64,000 nt of DNA from positions 50,989,411-51,053,410 of the forward strand of contig OW203762.1 of assembly GCA_934045905.1 (NCBI GenBank), written 5' to 3'. The DNA is from Leuctra nigra. Its lineage: Eukaryota; Arthropoda; Insecta; Plecoptera; Leuctridae. Of the stretch, positions 1 to 15,353 are shown one piece after another (within the stretch, counting starts at the first letter, position 1; every line of letters begins with the position of its first letter). The notes below the pieces were generated by a model, which was given only the letters and a program-made list of their open reading frames with translations, was not told the DNA's origin and searched no databases. The translations under genes were made by a program, and so were the position numbers.

Positions 1-750
1 TTACTGTGACATCGTTTACGGACCGTGTATTTCGAAGAAAGATGTAGGTCGTATTCAAAAAGTCCAGAATTCTTGTGCTAGGTTTGTATTCAATATTAAG
101 AGAAGACACCATATAAGTCCCTACATTCAAAAACTTCATTGGCTAAAGATGGAAGCGAGAAGAAGCCTACATTTAACATGCGCAACGCACAAGATATTGA
201 GAACGGGAGAGCCAAAGTATTTAAATGATAAGTTGAGAAAGCGTCGTGATATTCACCTACGAGACACGCGGTCCAAAGATAAGCTAGACTTTGGAACTCA
301 TCGAAGTAAAAAATTCAAGAACTGTTTTTCCTATTCAGCCTCAGTAGCATACAACACAACAACAACAGAAGAGCAGACCCTAAGTTTAAAAGCTTTCAAG
401 ACGCTCGTTAAGGATAAACTCGCTATCATTCAAGAAAGAGAATTCGTGAAGTAATGATATTGGAAGACGAGAATCAAGATTACATCCTGCTGAGAATGTT
501 TTTTCAGTGGTTTTCCCTCAGCTAAAAAGCAAATGCTTGGATGTTCTTCCAATATTACCACTGATATTGAAGCACAATTTTAATGACTATTATGAATTAA
601 GAAGAAGTAGGTAAATGGTGAAGATGTGAAGCAGCTGAAGAGAAGAGATGGATGTATGGAAGATCAACGACTCGATTGTTGAATACAGACCAATTATGTA
701 CCTATTTTATGTGCTCAATAAATTACATTATTATTATTATTATTATTATT
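1..750 (+). mobile_element. 3' end of a non-LTR retrotransposon (LINE), cut by window edge
   Basis: The open frame from position 2 to 454 reads as the C-terminal end of a non-LTR reverse transcriptase polyprotein, followed by about 260 bp of 3' UTR, an AATAAA at 717-722 and an (ATT)n tail at 727-750. The tail and the lack of LTRs are typical of target-primed LINE insertions. Only the 3' portion is in the window, so 5' completeness cannot be judged. Sequence right after the tail matches the RepA repeat, suggesting that the LINE landed in an older RepA copy. Confidence 0.75.
2..454 (+). CDS. Reverse transcriptase C-terminal fragment (partial)
   Basis: About 150 residues open from the window start to the TAA after residue pattern REFVK. 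The order of motifs (YGPC near the start, then IQKVQNSCARFVF, then a HWLKMEARR segment, then an RT tail ending in a K/R-rich FKTLVKDKL stretch) is that of the post-RT C-terminal region of Jockey/CR1-like LINE ORF2 proteins. The catalytic RT core would lie upstream, outside the window. No internal stop is seen in the visible part. Clade assignment is inference from general resemblance. Confidence 0.65.
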   Translation, partial: YCDIVYGPCISKKDVGRIQKVQNSCARFVFNIKRRHHISPYIQKLHWLKMEARRSLHLTCATHKILRTGEPKYLNDKLRKRRDIHLRDTRSKDKLDFGTHRSKKFKNCFSYSASVAYNTTTTEEQTLSLKAFKTLVKDKLAIIQEREFVK

Positions 751-754
751 AGAG

Positions 755-855
755 CAGAGACTTGCAAACGTATATCGAATTGCATGCAATTTCGAATGCT
801 CGCTTATCAACGCGTTACACAATGCTTAGAATACAAGCGTTTTCCAGAGCAACTA
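755..855 (+). repeat. RepA dispersed-repeat fragment
   Basis: Contains the RepA signatures TTAGAGCAGA, CAAACGTAT, ATCAACGCGTTACA and GCGTTTTCC in the same order as the 3' part of the copy ending at 37762, but with an internal deletion and a small insertion before GCGTTTTCC. It directly abuts the (ATT)n tail of the preceding LINE. Confidence 0.5.
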
Positions 856-956
856 CACTCTTCTTAATACTACAAAGAAATAAGAATGAAAGTCTTTAAA
901 GGAGTGTGTGATTTCCCCCACATTAATTTGTACTAGTGGTGAAATGAATCACATTA

Positions 957-962
957 TTTATT
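957..962 (-). terminator. Candidate polyadenylation signal of YEATS4
   Basis: TTTATT on the plus strand is AATAAA on the minus strand, about 100 bp downstream of the YEATS4 stop codon, giving a short 3' UTR. Confidence 0.45.
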
Positions 963-1064
963 AAGAACACACATAGTAAAGTAATAGTTACATTACGTTA
1001 GATTGAGGGACAATGGACTCTGAATATAAAACTATTATCTATGGACAAAGAATGCAATAGTTGA

Positions 1065-1748
1065 TTATATAATTGCATTATGTTGCGTAGCTTGCAGTTT
1101 ACCAATCTCCGCTTTAAACTGTGAAATAGTTTCTTTTGCCACTTTCAAACGAACCTTCATCTCATGAATTTGAACTGCAGTTTTTTGTCTGGCAGCTGTA
1201 ATTGCCTGAAGTGTTTTTGTTTTCTTTTCTTCAAAGTCCGTCTCATGTTTCCATTGTCCAAGGGTCAGTTGACGAGTGTTGGTTAAAAGGTGGTGCATGT
1301 ACTGTGTTGGATCTTGAAAAACAATCTCCTCATAAAATTCCGACACCAATGTCTTCTTTGGGACAGATACATCTGGTCCTGATTGGAAGAGCTTCAAGAT
1401 ATGATATATTGTTACGGAGGGCCTTTCATTTGGATCAAGGAAGTAGATTTTGATTACAATCTCAAATTCGCCCCAACCGGTCTCTGTAACTTCGTATGGA
1501 GGCTTGAGAACAATTCTGTTAGCATCTGCATAGCTTTCATGTAATTTGAAGTGAACCTTCTTCACGTATGTTGACATATCTTCATTATTATATGGTTTGA
1601 GAAACACAGTCCATTGGTGAGTATGCCCATCCTCCTCCCGCTTCTTTCCAAAATGCCTTGCTATGTTACCATACACGACTGGCTTAACGATTGTTATGCC
1701 TTTCATCCTACCACCCGAATCTGAACCAAAATCTTGCAATGTAGTCAT
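1065..1748 (-). CDS. YEATS4: YEATS domain-containing protein 4 (GAS41)
   Basis: Complete 227-residue protein, the same length as the vertebrate protein, encoded without an intron. The YEATS domain occupies roughly residues 15-135 with the hallmark [14 protein letters not shown] and GWGEFEI segments; Y73 and W92 fall where the acyl-lysine binding cage lies in the family. Residues about 160-220 form a charged coiled coil used for docking into complexes. In known animals GAS41 reads acetylated H3 and is a subunit of TIP60/NuA4 and SRCAP chromatin complexes that deposit H2A.Z. The start is the first ATG, just downstream of an AT-rich leader containing GGTTAGGTTGTG. It is transcribed divergently from FEM1B. 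A retro-origin is possible because no intron is present, but the frame is intact and the position next to a promoter argues for a functional gene. Confidence 0.95.
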   Translation of the reverse strand: MTTLQDFGSDSGGRMKGITIVKPVVYGNIARHFGKKREEDGHTHQWTVFLKPYNNEDMSTYVKKVHFKLHESYADANRIVLKPPYEVTETGWGEFEIVIKIYFLDPNERPSVTIYHILKLFQSGPDVSVPKKTLVSEFYEEIVFQDPTQYMHHLLTNTRQLTLGQWKHETDFEEKKTKTLQAITAARQKTAVQIHEMKVRLKVAKETISQFKAEIGKLQATQHNAII

Positions 1749-2251
1749 AATTACAAATTATTTTTCGATATTGTCACTGTCGTAAACAAACACAACCTAA
1801 CCTTCTCACCATCCACTTCACTCGTCCTGTCTGTTGTGTAGGTAGCAGCGATGCCAACCAAACAAACCAAAAACAAAAGTTACCAAAAGACTCATGCAAT
1901 GAAGATGGCAACACCTCGTAGGCGAAACTCATACCAACGTGGCCATTTGATTTTGCCCTAGATTTTTGTAAAAAAGTCAAGTCAGTGACCATTATTGAAT
2001 GACAAACATCAGCTGTTACTGTTATATGTCGCAATTTATTGCAACTTCTAAACTTCGTAGTAGTAGCTACTTGCAAATTTCAGTCTAAATTTTGATCGCG
2101 GAGTGTAAATTCATACAGTTATTGCATTGGCGTTGTTTTATAGAATGTACAATCAGTATTTATTACTTAAATTTATCAGATAATGTTCACTTCCTTATCT
2201 TCTTGAACCTGTGAAAACTCAGGGCCATATTATTTCACTTTATTTAGAATC
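1749..2251. promoter_or_regulatory. Shared divergent promoter region YEATS4 / FEM1B
   Basis: The 503 bp between the two start codons hold no convincing gene (a 100-codon minus-strand frame here has no recognisable content). It must contain both transcription starts. No TATA box stands out. Bidirectional use is inferred from the head-to-head layout. Confidence 0.55.
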
Positions 2252-6160
<3,909 letters not shown>

Positions 6161-7750
6161 CGCTCAATGATACTCAGCGAGAGTGAAGACGATGAAGAAC
6201 CCACCTCTTGAATTATTTGCTATCAATCTCTCAAGTCTTGATACATCTCTCGTGATAGAAATAGGCCCCAATTGAAATCTGAAAGTGCCCACGATATGTA
6301 CGTAATACATCATGTAGGATTTAAATTCCTGGATTTACTGTACTGTTTTTATTGGAATTGTGCAATTTACGCCCTCGACTTAGCTGTGTCAATTCGACCA
6401 CTAGACTGTTTTAATATAATTATCTCGTTGGATTATTTAGGGATCTTGACGTGATCTCCAGACTCAGTTGCTCACTTTATTTATTCATTGTCGTACTGTT
6501 GCTATGTACTAACTTATAGAGTAGCAAATGGGTTGTTTTCTCTACTTACCCTCTTGATGCAGTCCACAATATCTTTACGACTGTCATGTTGCGTACAGGT
6601 GTTCCGGTGTTGATGCTCGGTGGAAAGTTTGAAATGTCTTACAGCGTAAATGAGTATCTATGTTAAGTATTTATTTTACTGCCTCCAAAGTTAATGTGGA
6701 TATGGTGGACTTTTAAAGTGCACAACGAAAATTATAGAAATCTCTTCACTAGATTTTGTATGTGCTTTTTGTGAATGTTTTTGAAGTTATGAGACTAAAA
6801 TATATTTAATTTGGGGAAAATTATAAACTGTGTTGCTAAAACGTGGTACCTACATAATATTAATTATGTTAGACCATTGAGAAATAGTCATATATGTTTT
6901 TCCATAAGGGTGGTTTTCACTTATTTTTGATAAAATATAATTATGTATAATTAGTATTGGCAAATCACTGAAAGGTGTAAAAATTCTTCCGTGTAGGAAA
7001 TTTTTAAAATTATTTGCACATCAGCTTCAATCCAGACTGCGTGTTTGCAAACGTTGTTTCTTGTATGTGTAAGAGTTTGACGTTTTCAGTCACATTATTT
7101 GCATCTGGCAATGTACTACCATACTTGTATATGAAGGAATTAAGAAATTTCGTGGATGTCTAACTTGAAGTTACCTCAAACTCATAACTTTAAGGATTGA
7201 TTGTGTTTTTTCTACAAACAAAAGGTATTTGTAAAATAAATTTGCTTTACGTAGAACACCTGCGAGTAATGTTGGTTTACGTTAATCCTCGATGCCTAAC
7301 AAATTGTGGCTGCACACACATTATATTTATTGCTGTTTACTTTTTACCATATGTGTTATTATTTTTACTCACTTTTTTTATGAATTTTTAATTTGTAGTT
7401 GTAAATATGCAAATAAGTAATTTATCTATAGAGCAGTAATTTTAAGATTGTTCAAATCATTGTAATATAAATTTTTGGCTTCATGCATTTTGTACAGGTT
7501 GGTGTACAGTCTCCCCACTATCGCATGATATGACATTTTCCTTCTATCGATGAGGATGTAAGGTGATGACATACTGCATTGACTGTACATGCACCATGCC
7601 ACTCAACATGCAAAGGTTATCCATCAGTTTACCTATATATCTCCAGATAACCAACAATAAACTTGCTATGTATGAGCCATATTCTGTGTAGATATTGTAT
7701 TTCACACAAGTTCTGTGTGCTTATAAATAAAGAATATCAATCCTATATTG
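6161..7750 (+). other. Probable FEM1B 3' UTR and flank
   Basis: AT-rich sequence without convincing ORFs. AATAAA at 7726-7731 is the clearest polyadenylation signal, giving a 3' UTR near 1.6 kb; earlier weaker signals cannot be excluded. Confidence 0.4.
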
Positions 7751-8097
7751 AATGATTTTCTTCTGTGAAATTCCTACAATACGGAAAATACAACAAAAAA
7801 TTCGTTCATCTTCCTTTTTCCTGTTTTTTGGGGGGGTTTGGCTTGTAACGTTTTACCCTATATTTGTGCTAATTTCTAAAATTAAGAAAAATTAAAAAAC
7901 TGAATATTTATTATTTTTTGAATTTTTTGTACTCTTGAAGTTGTATCAAATCTAGTTAAAAAGTTCAAATTATGTAAGGTACACAAATTTCACGGGGTTA
8001 AACATAAGCTGGACTATGCCCATAAGCTCTGCCCCCTTTGAACTTTCAAACATGAACCAGGACATTTGCAAAAAGATTTTTATTTTTTTTGAGTTAT

Positions 8098-8334
8098 TAA
8101 GGACGATGTTTTGGAGAGAGGGGGAAGTTGGAGTGAGTTGGAAGCTGAGAGACAGTGGGAGGACAGAACAAGGTGGAGGCAATTTGTGGAACAATTGGAA
8201 GTGGAGGAAGAAGAAGAAGACGAGGAGATGCCAGGCGTGGCCAGCCGGTCTCCAGTAGTCCTGCGGCCCTAGTGTTGGTGGGAACACCCACCCCCTGACC
8301 CATTAAATTGGAACCAGCGGATAGATTATTATTA
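8098..8334 (+). mobile_element. Severely 5'-truncated RTE-like LINE with target duplication
   Basis: The frame ending at the TAG at 8270-8272 encodes about 57 residues (DDVLERGGSW... then E-rich) homologous to the last residues of the LINE at 33.8-35.2 kb (EEDVAERGEDW...). A hairpin GGTGGG-AACA-CCCACC follows at 8277-8292, then a short 3' UTR and a (ATT)3 tail. A perfect 10-bp direct repeat TTTGAGTTAT flanks it (8088-8097 and 8335-8344), which marks target-primed insertion. Confidence 0.8.
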
Positions 8335-8344
8335 TTTGAGTTAT

Positions 8345-8949
8345 AAGTTTTTTATAATATTTTAGTGTGCATGTTCCTAAATGTGAATTATTTCAAACGA
8401 AAGAAACTAACAACCGACGTAGTACTTATTAAGACCTGATGAATTATGAAGTCAAGTCGTCAAATACGTATTAATTACTTTACTTTACTTTTTTAGTTTA
8501 CCGTGACTGAGTGAAGAAACGTAACAAAATGTTCAATGTACGATATTGACTTTTTCACCAAATATTTAGGTAGTGACCTGGTGCAAGAAAACCCGAAATT
8601 AAAGTGAGTATCAATGTCATTGGATGTGTCAAATTGATGGATTTTTATATTTCCGTAAATAGTGGATTAAGATGTTGACCAACATCTCCTTGTATGTACC
8701 AACAAGGATTGTGAAGACACTCAAGTGGCGTCGAGCAAAGCCCTGAGGTCACCAGACGAGGCGACAAAACACTGACAAAAAGTTTTAAACAAAAAATATA
8801 TAATTTTCTTACGTAAACTTTTTAAGAATACATAAGGTTCTCATGATGAATCGCAGACCCTCAGTTTCACGATTTTAACACTGGAAAACATCGAAAAAGG
8901 GTTCGGAATCGGAGTTGTGCGATTTTCGTCGCACGAATATCGCGAAAAG
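8345..8949. other. Intergenic, nothing recognised
   Basis: AT-rich sequence with no supported gene or repeat. Confidence 0.4.
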
Positions 8950-9000
8950 CAGTGGCGGCGCTACGGGGGGACACGTAGGGGCAACTGCCACCCAACAAAC
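8950..9000 (+). mobile_element. hAT-like terminal sequence
   Basis: CAGTGGCGGCGCTACGGG resembles a hAT transposon end (CAG-N-GGCG type) and is matched in reverse complement at 16038-16055. No partner end or 8-bp duplication was found, so this is probably a solo end or degraded element. Confidence 0.35.
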
Positions 9001-9392
9001 TTGGCTTGACGACTCCCATGCACAATTTACCATGCACAATTTACATGGCAAAAAATTTAATATCACAAATAAAATGCAATACAGTAATTATCCAGATTAA
9101 ACCTGGACTTTTACTTTTCCCAACACATTTTGTTTTTGTCACTCGCAAAAATCAATGTATTTAAATCATTGGCTTTAAATCAAGTTGTGTATTGATTCGC
9201 AGCTTTCCACAACAACAGATCACTACAGTTGATTTAGGTGAGTACCTAAAATATACAACAACGATAATTTTTATAATTAGTAAACTTGTATTTCGTGGTT
9301 TTATTGAACCCTGCGGCGAGGGGGGTCATGATTTTGGTAAATATTACGGATTTATGCTTTGCCCCCTCAAGTAATTGCGTTACCCTGCCCTG

Positions 9393-9417
9393 CCCCCCCC
9401 CCCCCCCCCCACCCCCC
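9393..9417. repeat. Poly-C tract
   Basis: Eighteen C, one A, then six C. Confidence 0.8.
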
Positions 9418-9639
9418 AACGATTATTTCCCACTGGCGAAAAGTTAGCTAAATCGCGTGATTGTCGACGTCCGACGTCGTGCGACTCAGTGCGTGGAGTG
9501 CAGTTTAGCCTGGTAGATGGCGTCAAATCGCAACGACGTGATTTACGGAGACATTATTCTCGTGCCGCGTGCGATTTGAACGCGATTCATGGGGACCTTG
9601 CTATATACTATAGTTAATACCCAGAAATAATAATGTTGA

Positions 9640-10290
9640 AACTAAATGCCCATACAGCAGTGGAGATGCTGCTCAAAGCTCATGCTCATTGCTCATAGAT
9701 TTTGGTAGAATTAGGAAAAGATGAAGATAGAATAAGATTATCTTTTAATTTGAACTAAATGCTAATGAAAATTTCAGTGTCAGTGTCACTCTTAGAAATT
9801 CGCTCTTGATGCACGGGAGTTACATCTGTCCAAGTTAATAATATCAATATCTACCAAAGGTTGGATGTGTGTTTCGAACATAGAAAAGTGTGCATATTAC
9901 TATATTTATCTAAAATGTTGGAAAACATACTATAACTCAACAATTTTTAAATATAGCAACTGGTTTTGCAAATTCTATTGCTTCTAGTATTTGGGCGTGG
10001 ATAGATGAGGTAACAATACACAATCGGAAACTATTTCCAGCAGTCGTGCGACATAAATTAATACCTGAACCATGTACTTTAAAGTGGGTTTTTCTTATGG
10101 AGGTACGCAGCGAGTAGGTGGGTGTGTCGACTGCGTGCTGCGGTTGCACCTGGAATGTCTGCGGTGCAATGTGTCATTACAGGTGGGCTATCTTCTTGGG
10201 TGGAGGAGATTTGACACGCTATTGTTTCATTCCAATCACACTCTTGTTTCCGGGTCTCGCCTGAAGACACTCCGTCGGCTCGTCGCCTGA
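9640..10290. other. Intergenic, nothing recognised
   Basis: No supported gene. Short frames on both strands have no recognisable content. Confidence 0.4.
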
Positions 10291-10299
10291 GGGATAGCC

Positions 10300-10860
10300 T
10301 ATTCACATCAACTCAGAGGCAAGACACCAAAACAGAGAAAGTGCTCGGTGCTCGTAGTCTAACTCCGAACTGCATTGGTAACGTACATAGACACTGTCCT
10401 GCGGTAGAAAGCAATATCAACTCATTTTGCCGGGGAAAAAAGGTATTTGACACGAGGGATTAAAGCGGGTCAATCTCGCGAGATAAAATGCGAGATTTTG
10501 TGCCGGTGTTCAGGCGACGGTGAACACGTGTTGTGATCCAGGGGAAAGTGATATTAATTGTTAAATCTGTGTGCGAATGAATAGTACTCTGTTCCAAGGA
10601 AGTGTCAAGAGAAGAAACGACCTGCCGTAGATGGACCGGCTCAAGGTGTGATGTGTGATGCTAGGGCTTGCTTTGCCGAAATGTTTGCGGCGTTGCGTAA
10701 GAAATAAGAATAGTGGCGATTAAATGACGTGTTCTTATTATTAGATCAGAGTGAAACAATGAAGAGGTGTCCGAGGACGAAGAACTGTGCAAGTTTCTTA
10801 ATCTGATTGATTGTCTTCTAAAAAAGGTGAGTTCTTGTGGAAATGTGATGTCGGTAAGTT
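10300..10860 (+). promoter_or_regulatory. Candidate 5' exon/promoter region with consensus donors
   Basis: Less AT-rich than its surroundings, without a long ORF, and ending near two consensus donors (AAG/GTGAGT at about 10826 and CG/GTAAGT at about 10855). It could be a non-coding first exon of the plus-strand gene whose coding exons start at 31350, but the link is inference only. Confidence 0.2.
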
Positions 10861-10999
10861 ATCGTGTGCCGGCCGCGGTTGACTGAGCGTGCGGAATCGA
10901 TTTATCGAACAGAAATCGACGGATCGAAGGAAAACGAAAACATTATCCAGATGAATAGAGTTTTCTATAAGAGCAAGTTGGATTCAGAAATCCTGACAA

Positions 11000-12680
11000 A
11001 TCTCTGTTAATACAGGTAGGTTAAAAACATCGATCACGCTTTTATGTGGATGTATGAATAATGTAATACTGACTTTAAAGAACTTGAAGACTATACGAAG
11101 GTGCAACTTCAATTTCCTTGCGAGCGGAAATTATTATGCGGCTGTACACAGTTAGAACATATAATTTACGAGCGGTCTCATTTGTACCTATTATTAACAA
11201 CATGTTTGGCGTAAGCTCAGGTCAGGGAAATCGTTAAAATTACTTCGTACGTCGTTGAGGTGCAAAAAGTGAAATGCAAATTTTGATTTTGTTTTGCACG
11301 AACGATAATGCCATACATTATCTTCACTAAGGAACTAAACAAAAAATCATCAATTGCTTTGTTCTGAACTAGTTATTTTGTCGTTTTTGAAGATCTCTTT
11401 TTCACTCTGCCCCTGCGTTAATATGCCCTCGTTCTTTCCTAGAATCGTGAATTGATCCCATGCAATATGCTTTGCCAACTTGTGGCGTAATGTGGAACCA
11501 AGAACGAACGTTTCTCAATTCCATAGAAAGGTAGATACTTCGCTCCCTCGCAAAGCGCCCATCGTCAAGAATATGATGAGCTGTATCAACTAGCGCCACT
11601 GCAGTTTCTTCATCTTAGACAACTGATGCAAATCTAATGACCATACTGACTGGAATTGCGATGTTTTCTTCAAACATAAGATCCCTCCGGCATTGAACTG
11701 AACAATCAACTAAATTAGCTCATTAAACAAGTATTCTCATTTAACATCATTGCAGTAGGCTCTATTTTGACTTCTTATTACATATTTTATAATTAGTTAG
11801 ATTTTATATTCTAAAGTACTTTGCTCTTCCGGGAATACTTTTTCATTTTAAGAATCCTAATTAATCAGCGCTTCGTTAAAAATGAACTTCTACGCCCACA
11901 GTTATGAAACATCTAACGAAAATGTAATAATTACGCAAATGAAAGGGGAAATCACTTTTAACGTAAAATCTTAGTTGTAAATTTAACTTTGGTTAACTCA
12001 TTTAACTCACACAATTAGGATCAAGTGAAAAGTATTTCAATTTCTTATACGAGGTTATTTCCAAAAAAGATTGGCCGACTTTTCAATGCACAGAACAGGA
12101 ATATTACGTATTTAAAGAAATAAATGAGATCATCTTGTCGCGATAAAAGGCGCTCTTCCACGGCTTTAGCAGTCATTAATTACGATTTGTATTTCAAGTT
12201 TACGTCTGTGTTATTATCGGTTCAGGTTAGGTATTATATCATGCATAATATTAAAACTAAAGTAGGTATATCGAACAGGCAGTATAGAGAAAGTAACTGA
12301 TTGCCGATGTAAGAATGTGGTACCGAAAGGGTGGACAGTTCAATTATTTCACATTACGTCAAAATAATAATAATAATGTCAAACAGTTTCCAAAGTATCT
12401 TGTAATGCCACTTAAAAATAGTCACTACTTTTCCCTTTAGGTATTTACAACTTTAATTTCCGAAAGGTTATTTTACTGCAATACACGTAATCTTTTAATC
12501 AAATGCCATCAAATACAATTGTAATTTTACTTGATTTCCTTACAGTATACGTCTAAATATAAATTATAAAAAAACAAATTAAGTTACGGAAATTATATCA
12601 AAGAATCATAAAAGACATTATGACGTTTTACGACTGTTGGCAATCCTCTATTGGAAGTAAGATATTATTAATACAATTAT
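11000..12680. other. Intergenic or intronic, nothing recognised
   Basis: AT-rich sequence without supported ORFs or clear repeats. Confidence 0.4.
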
Positions 12681-12689
12681 TCCAAGATA

Positions 12690-13088
12690 AGCCGGTTTCA
12701 CATAACACGCTTTTCGCGTTTTGCGTTTCGCGTATTTTTTTTATTGACCCATCAAAACCACCGAAAATTTTGCCGCACGCGTTTTTTTTAAGCAGCCCCA
12801 TCTCGATTGTAGGGAGGTTTTTTCAGTACCGCGCGTGGCGAAAATGACGTCACTATACGTAAACTATAAAATAAACTCTAAAATAACTCTAAATATGACT
12901 ATAATGTTAATAATTGCTTACCTGTGTATATAATTCCATCTAATAATATCTAATAACACCCACATTGTTACTAACAATAATAATAAATTTATATCAACAT
13001 TCTGTTTTCGACGGCCTCTTCTAGGCGTTAAAAAAAAGAAAAACGCGAAAACGCAATACGCGAAACGCGTGTTATGTAAAAGCGGCTT
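12690..13088. mobile_element. 399-bp MITE with CG-rich inverted ends
   Basis: Imperfect terminal inverted repeats of about 60 bp begin AGCCGGTTTCACATAACACG on the left and AGCCGCTTTTACATAACACG on the right (reverse complement), then a block rich in CGCGTTTCGCG. ATA directly repeats at 12687-12689 and 13089-13091, a possible 3-bp target duplication. No transposase. Superfamily not assigned. Confidence 0.7.
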
Positions 13089-13659
13089 ATACCTACCTAA
13101 AATTTAGTTTGCAAATCCAGCAGAAAATTCTGCCGGACTTTTTAATGACAATGCGGCAATTGGCAATTAGATGACGCTAAACCGATAATCTCCAGCTAAT
13201 CATGTAGTATTGTATACTTTCTTCGCTTTCGCTGCTAACAATCGAATCGATTACAAGTTTTATGAAACGATAAACTCAAACTTTATTTAGATAATATATT
13301 GTAGGTGTATGCATTGCTCAATGTATTCACATTTCAACTCATATGTCCCTCAAAAATCTTGTGGTCCAGAATTAGACAACATTCTTGTGCAATATTTTAA
13401 TACATTTACCTACATTCAAAATGATACTCAACACCCGTCGGGCAGAATTACGTAGGGCGTGTTAAAACTACGTAAAATAACCATTGTTATTTCGGAGATC
13501 GGCTTGAGTAAAAGCTGATTGGTAACGCAGCATAAAAAGAATCCCCATCCTGTGAACGCGTCCTTGAAGGAATTCCCGGCCTCGCTGATCATCTCGAAAT
13601 CGTGTTGCAGTGATCATGATAGCTCATTGTTGTTGGGCTTTAGTTTACACTTGGACTTT

Positions 13660-13693
13660 GCTTGACGATGTCTCTAAGGCCGATCTGTACAGG
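13660..13693 (+). other. Possible small 5' exon with donor
   Basis: ATG at 13668 opens eight codons to a good donor (ACAG/GTGAGA, GT at 13693). Joined to the acceptor at 31241 it runs into a stop, so it would be an upstream ORF and not an N-terminal extension. Weak evidence. Confidence 0.12.
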
Positions 13694-13832
13694 TGAGAAT
13701 AATGTCATTTTCAATCACATTGGTAAAAAAAATCAGTCGGTAGCTGCAGATGTAAAAAAAAAAATTGAAGGAATGGTTTTGGATTATTGAGAAAGAAAAA
13801 ATTAAAATTTATAATGTAAAGAACACAACACG

Positions 13833-14650
13833 AATAACTAGGAAAACGCTCTGAGTAACGCGTTGATGAGCGAGCACGGATACACGCAACACCTCGAACC
13901 AAAATTATGTTTATCGAAAATGTCCTTAAAAGCCAATAATTCTTGAATTTCGTCACAGACTTGTATGAAAATCTCCAACAATTCCTAAAATATTGGTCCC
14001 AATAACCACGCAAAGTTTTAAGTGGATCGATTGAACCTTTATGATTGAACGATTCCTTGTTAATTTCCAAAAATCACAGGATATCGTTAAAAAAAATGTT
14101 AAACGGTCATATCAGTTTCATAATACGTTTGAAAGTTTCTGCTCTAACAACCTTGAAGTGAAGATTCGAAGATTCCGTGAAATATGAAATTCGAGAAATA
14201 TGATAGCCAACACGCAAAATATCCGTAAACTGTCGATAACTTTTGAATTTAAACACAGTTTAGTCTGAAAATTGTCAAAAATACAGATAATGTTGGGCCC
14301 GATGACCATACAAAATTTTAAGTTGATCGGTCAAACGGTTCTGGATTAAATTTCAAAAAGTACATGAAATATTTTTTTAAATTTTAACCAATGGGAGGAT
14401 TTGGCTGAAAATTTGTAAAATAAGAGACAATGTTGGTCCTAATGACCATGCAAAATATAAGGTCGATCACATTTGTCGAAGTCCATTTTCATTTTTCAGC
14501 CTATCAGGAGATGTTTATTTAAATTTCAACCAATGAATGGATTTCAAAAAAAAATAAGGGTCTGCAAACAGAGAAGGTTGGTTTTACATGTGTGCAAAAT
14601 TTCAGATCGATCGGTGAAACGGTGCGACCTGTGTATCGGCTATTAGCAGC

Positions 14651-14686
<36 letters not shown>

Positions 14687-14740
14687 AGAGGTCCGTGCCA
14701 AAAGGGCCAAAAGGAGACGCTCGCTTCGCTCGCTCAATTA
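13833..14740 (-). repeat. RepA dispersed repeat, copy 1 (minus orientation)
   Basis: Read on the minus strand it starts GAGCGAGCGAAGCGAGCG, has a T-rich run (A-run 14652-14685 on plus), several degenerate modules containing GATCGAT and AATTTTGCA, and ends with a CGCTC...GAGCG hairpin (13847-13851 / 13868-13872) followed by TTTTC and CTAG (13838-13841). Same ends as the copies at 30458-31150 and 36843-37762. Confidence 0.7.
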
Positions 14741-14939
14741 TTTGACGCAGATTTTTAAAAGATTTTCGAATAAATATACATATATTTTTCAAAAAAATGA
14801 AATTGAATGCCTCAAATTGAATAATATGGTATAGTGTTGTGTGGAATACGTACCATAGTAGATACTAAAATAAAATTCATTAAAAAAAGGTCCAGGTCAG
14901 GTCAGGTCGGTCATTCAGAAACAGAGTAAAAGTGCAATG

Positions 14940-15353
14940 TGATGCACTGGAATTAATGACTTTGGGAGACAGTCGCCCTACGATATGATATCCCTCTTTA
15001 AATTGGTGCATGGTTTTATTAATTCGACTGTTTTGGAATTTTTAAATTTGATGTACCACCGCGGACAAGTCGAAGTCAGTCAGTTTTTAGAGGACTTGTA
15101 CAAATATACTAACAGAATTCAATCTGCTTTTAATGAACTTGTTTTTAAAAATAGCAGCCTAGCAGCATTGACTTGTTTCTTAATAATATGACTAAATTCA
15201 AATCCAACGTTAGCAGTGCCATGAAAAAGTGTAGTTGGGTTTGATGCTCTATTGTTGAGATCTATAGTGTTTTTAATATGTACATTTATATTATATTCAC
15301 ACTGGTGGAAATTATTCTGTACCTATGTGAATAAAGATCTTAATAAATAAAAT
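14940..15353 (+). pseudogene. LINE 3' relic (RT C-terminus remnant)
   Basis: The short frame reads like the end of a CR1/Jockey-type polyprotein (YDMISLFKLVHGFINS, then IQSAFNELVFKNSSLAAL) and, after a frameshift or stop, MTKFKSNVSSAMKK. It ends in an A-rich AATAAATAAA tail. Degraded and 5'-truncated. Confidence 0.5.

Noticed and set aside
1774..2076. 100-codon minus-strand ORF between YEATS4 and FEM1B
   Set aside because: No recognisable content, lies in the divergent promoter region.
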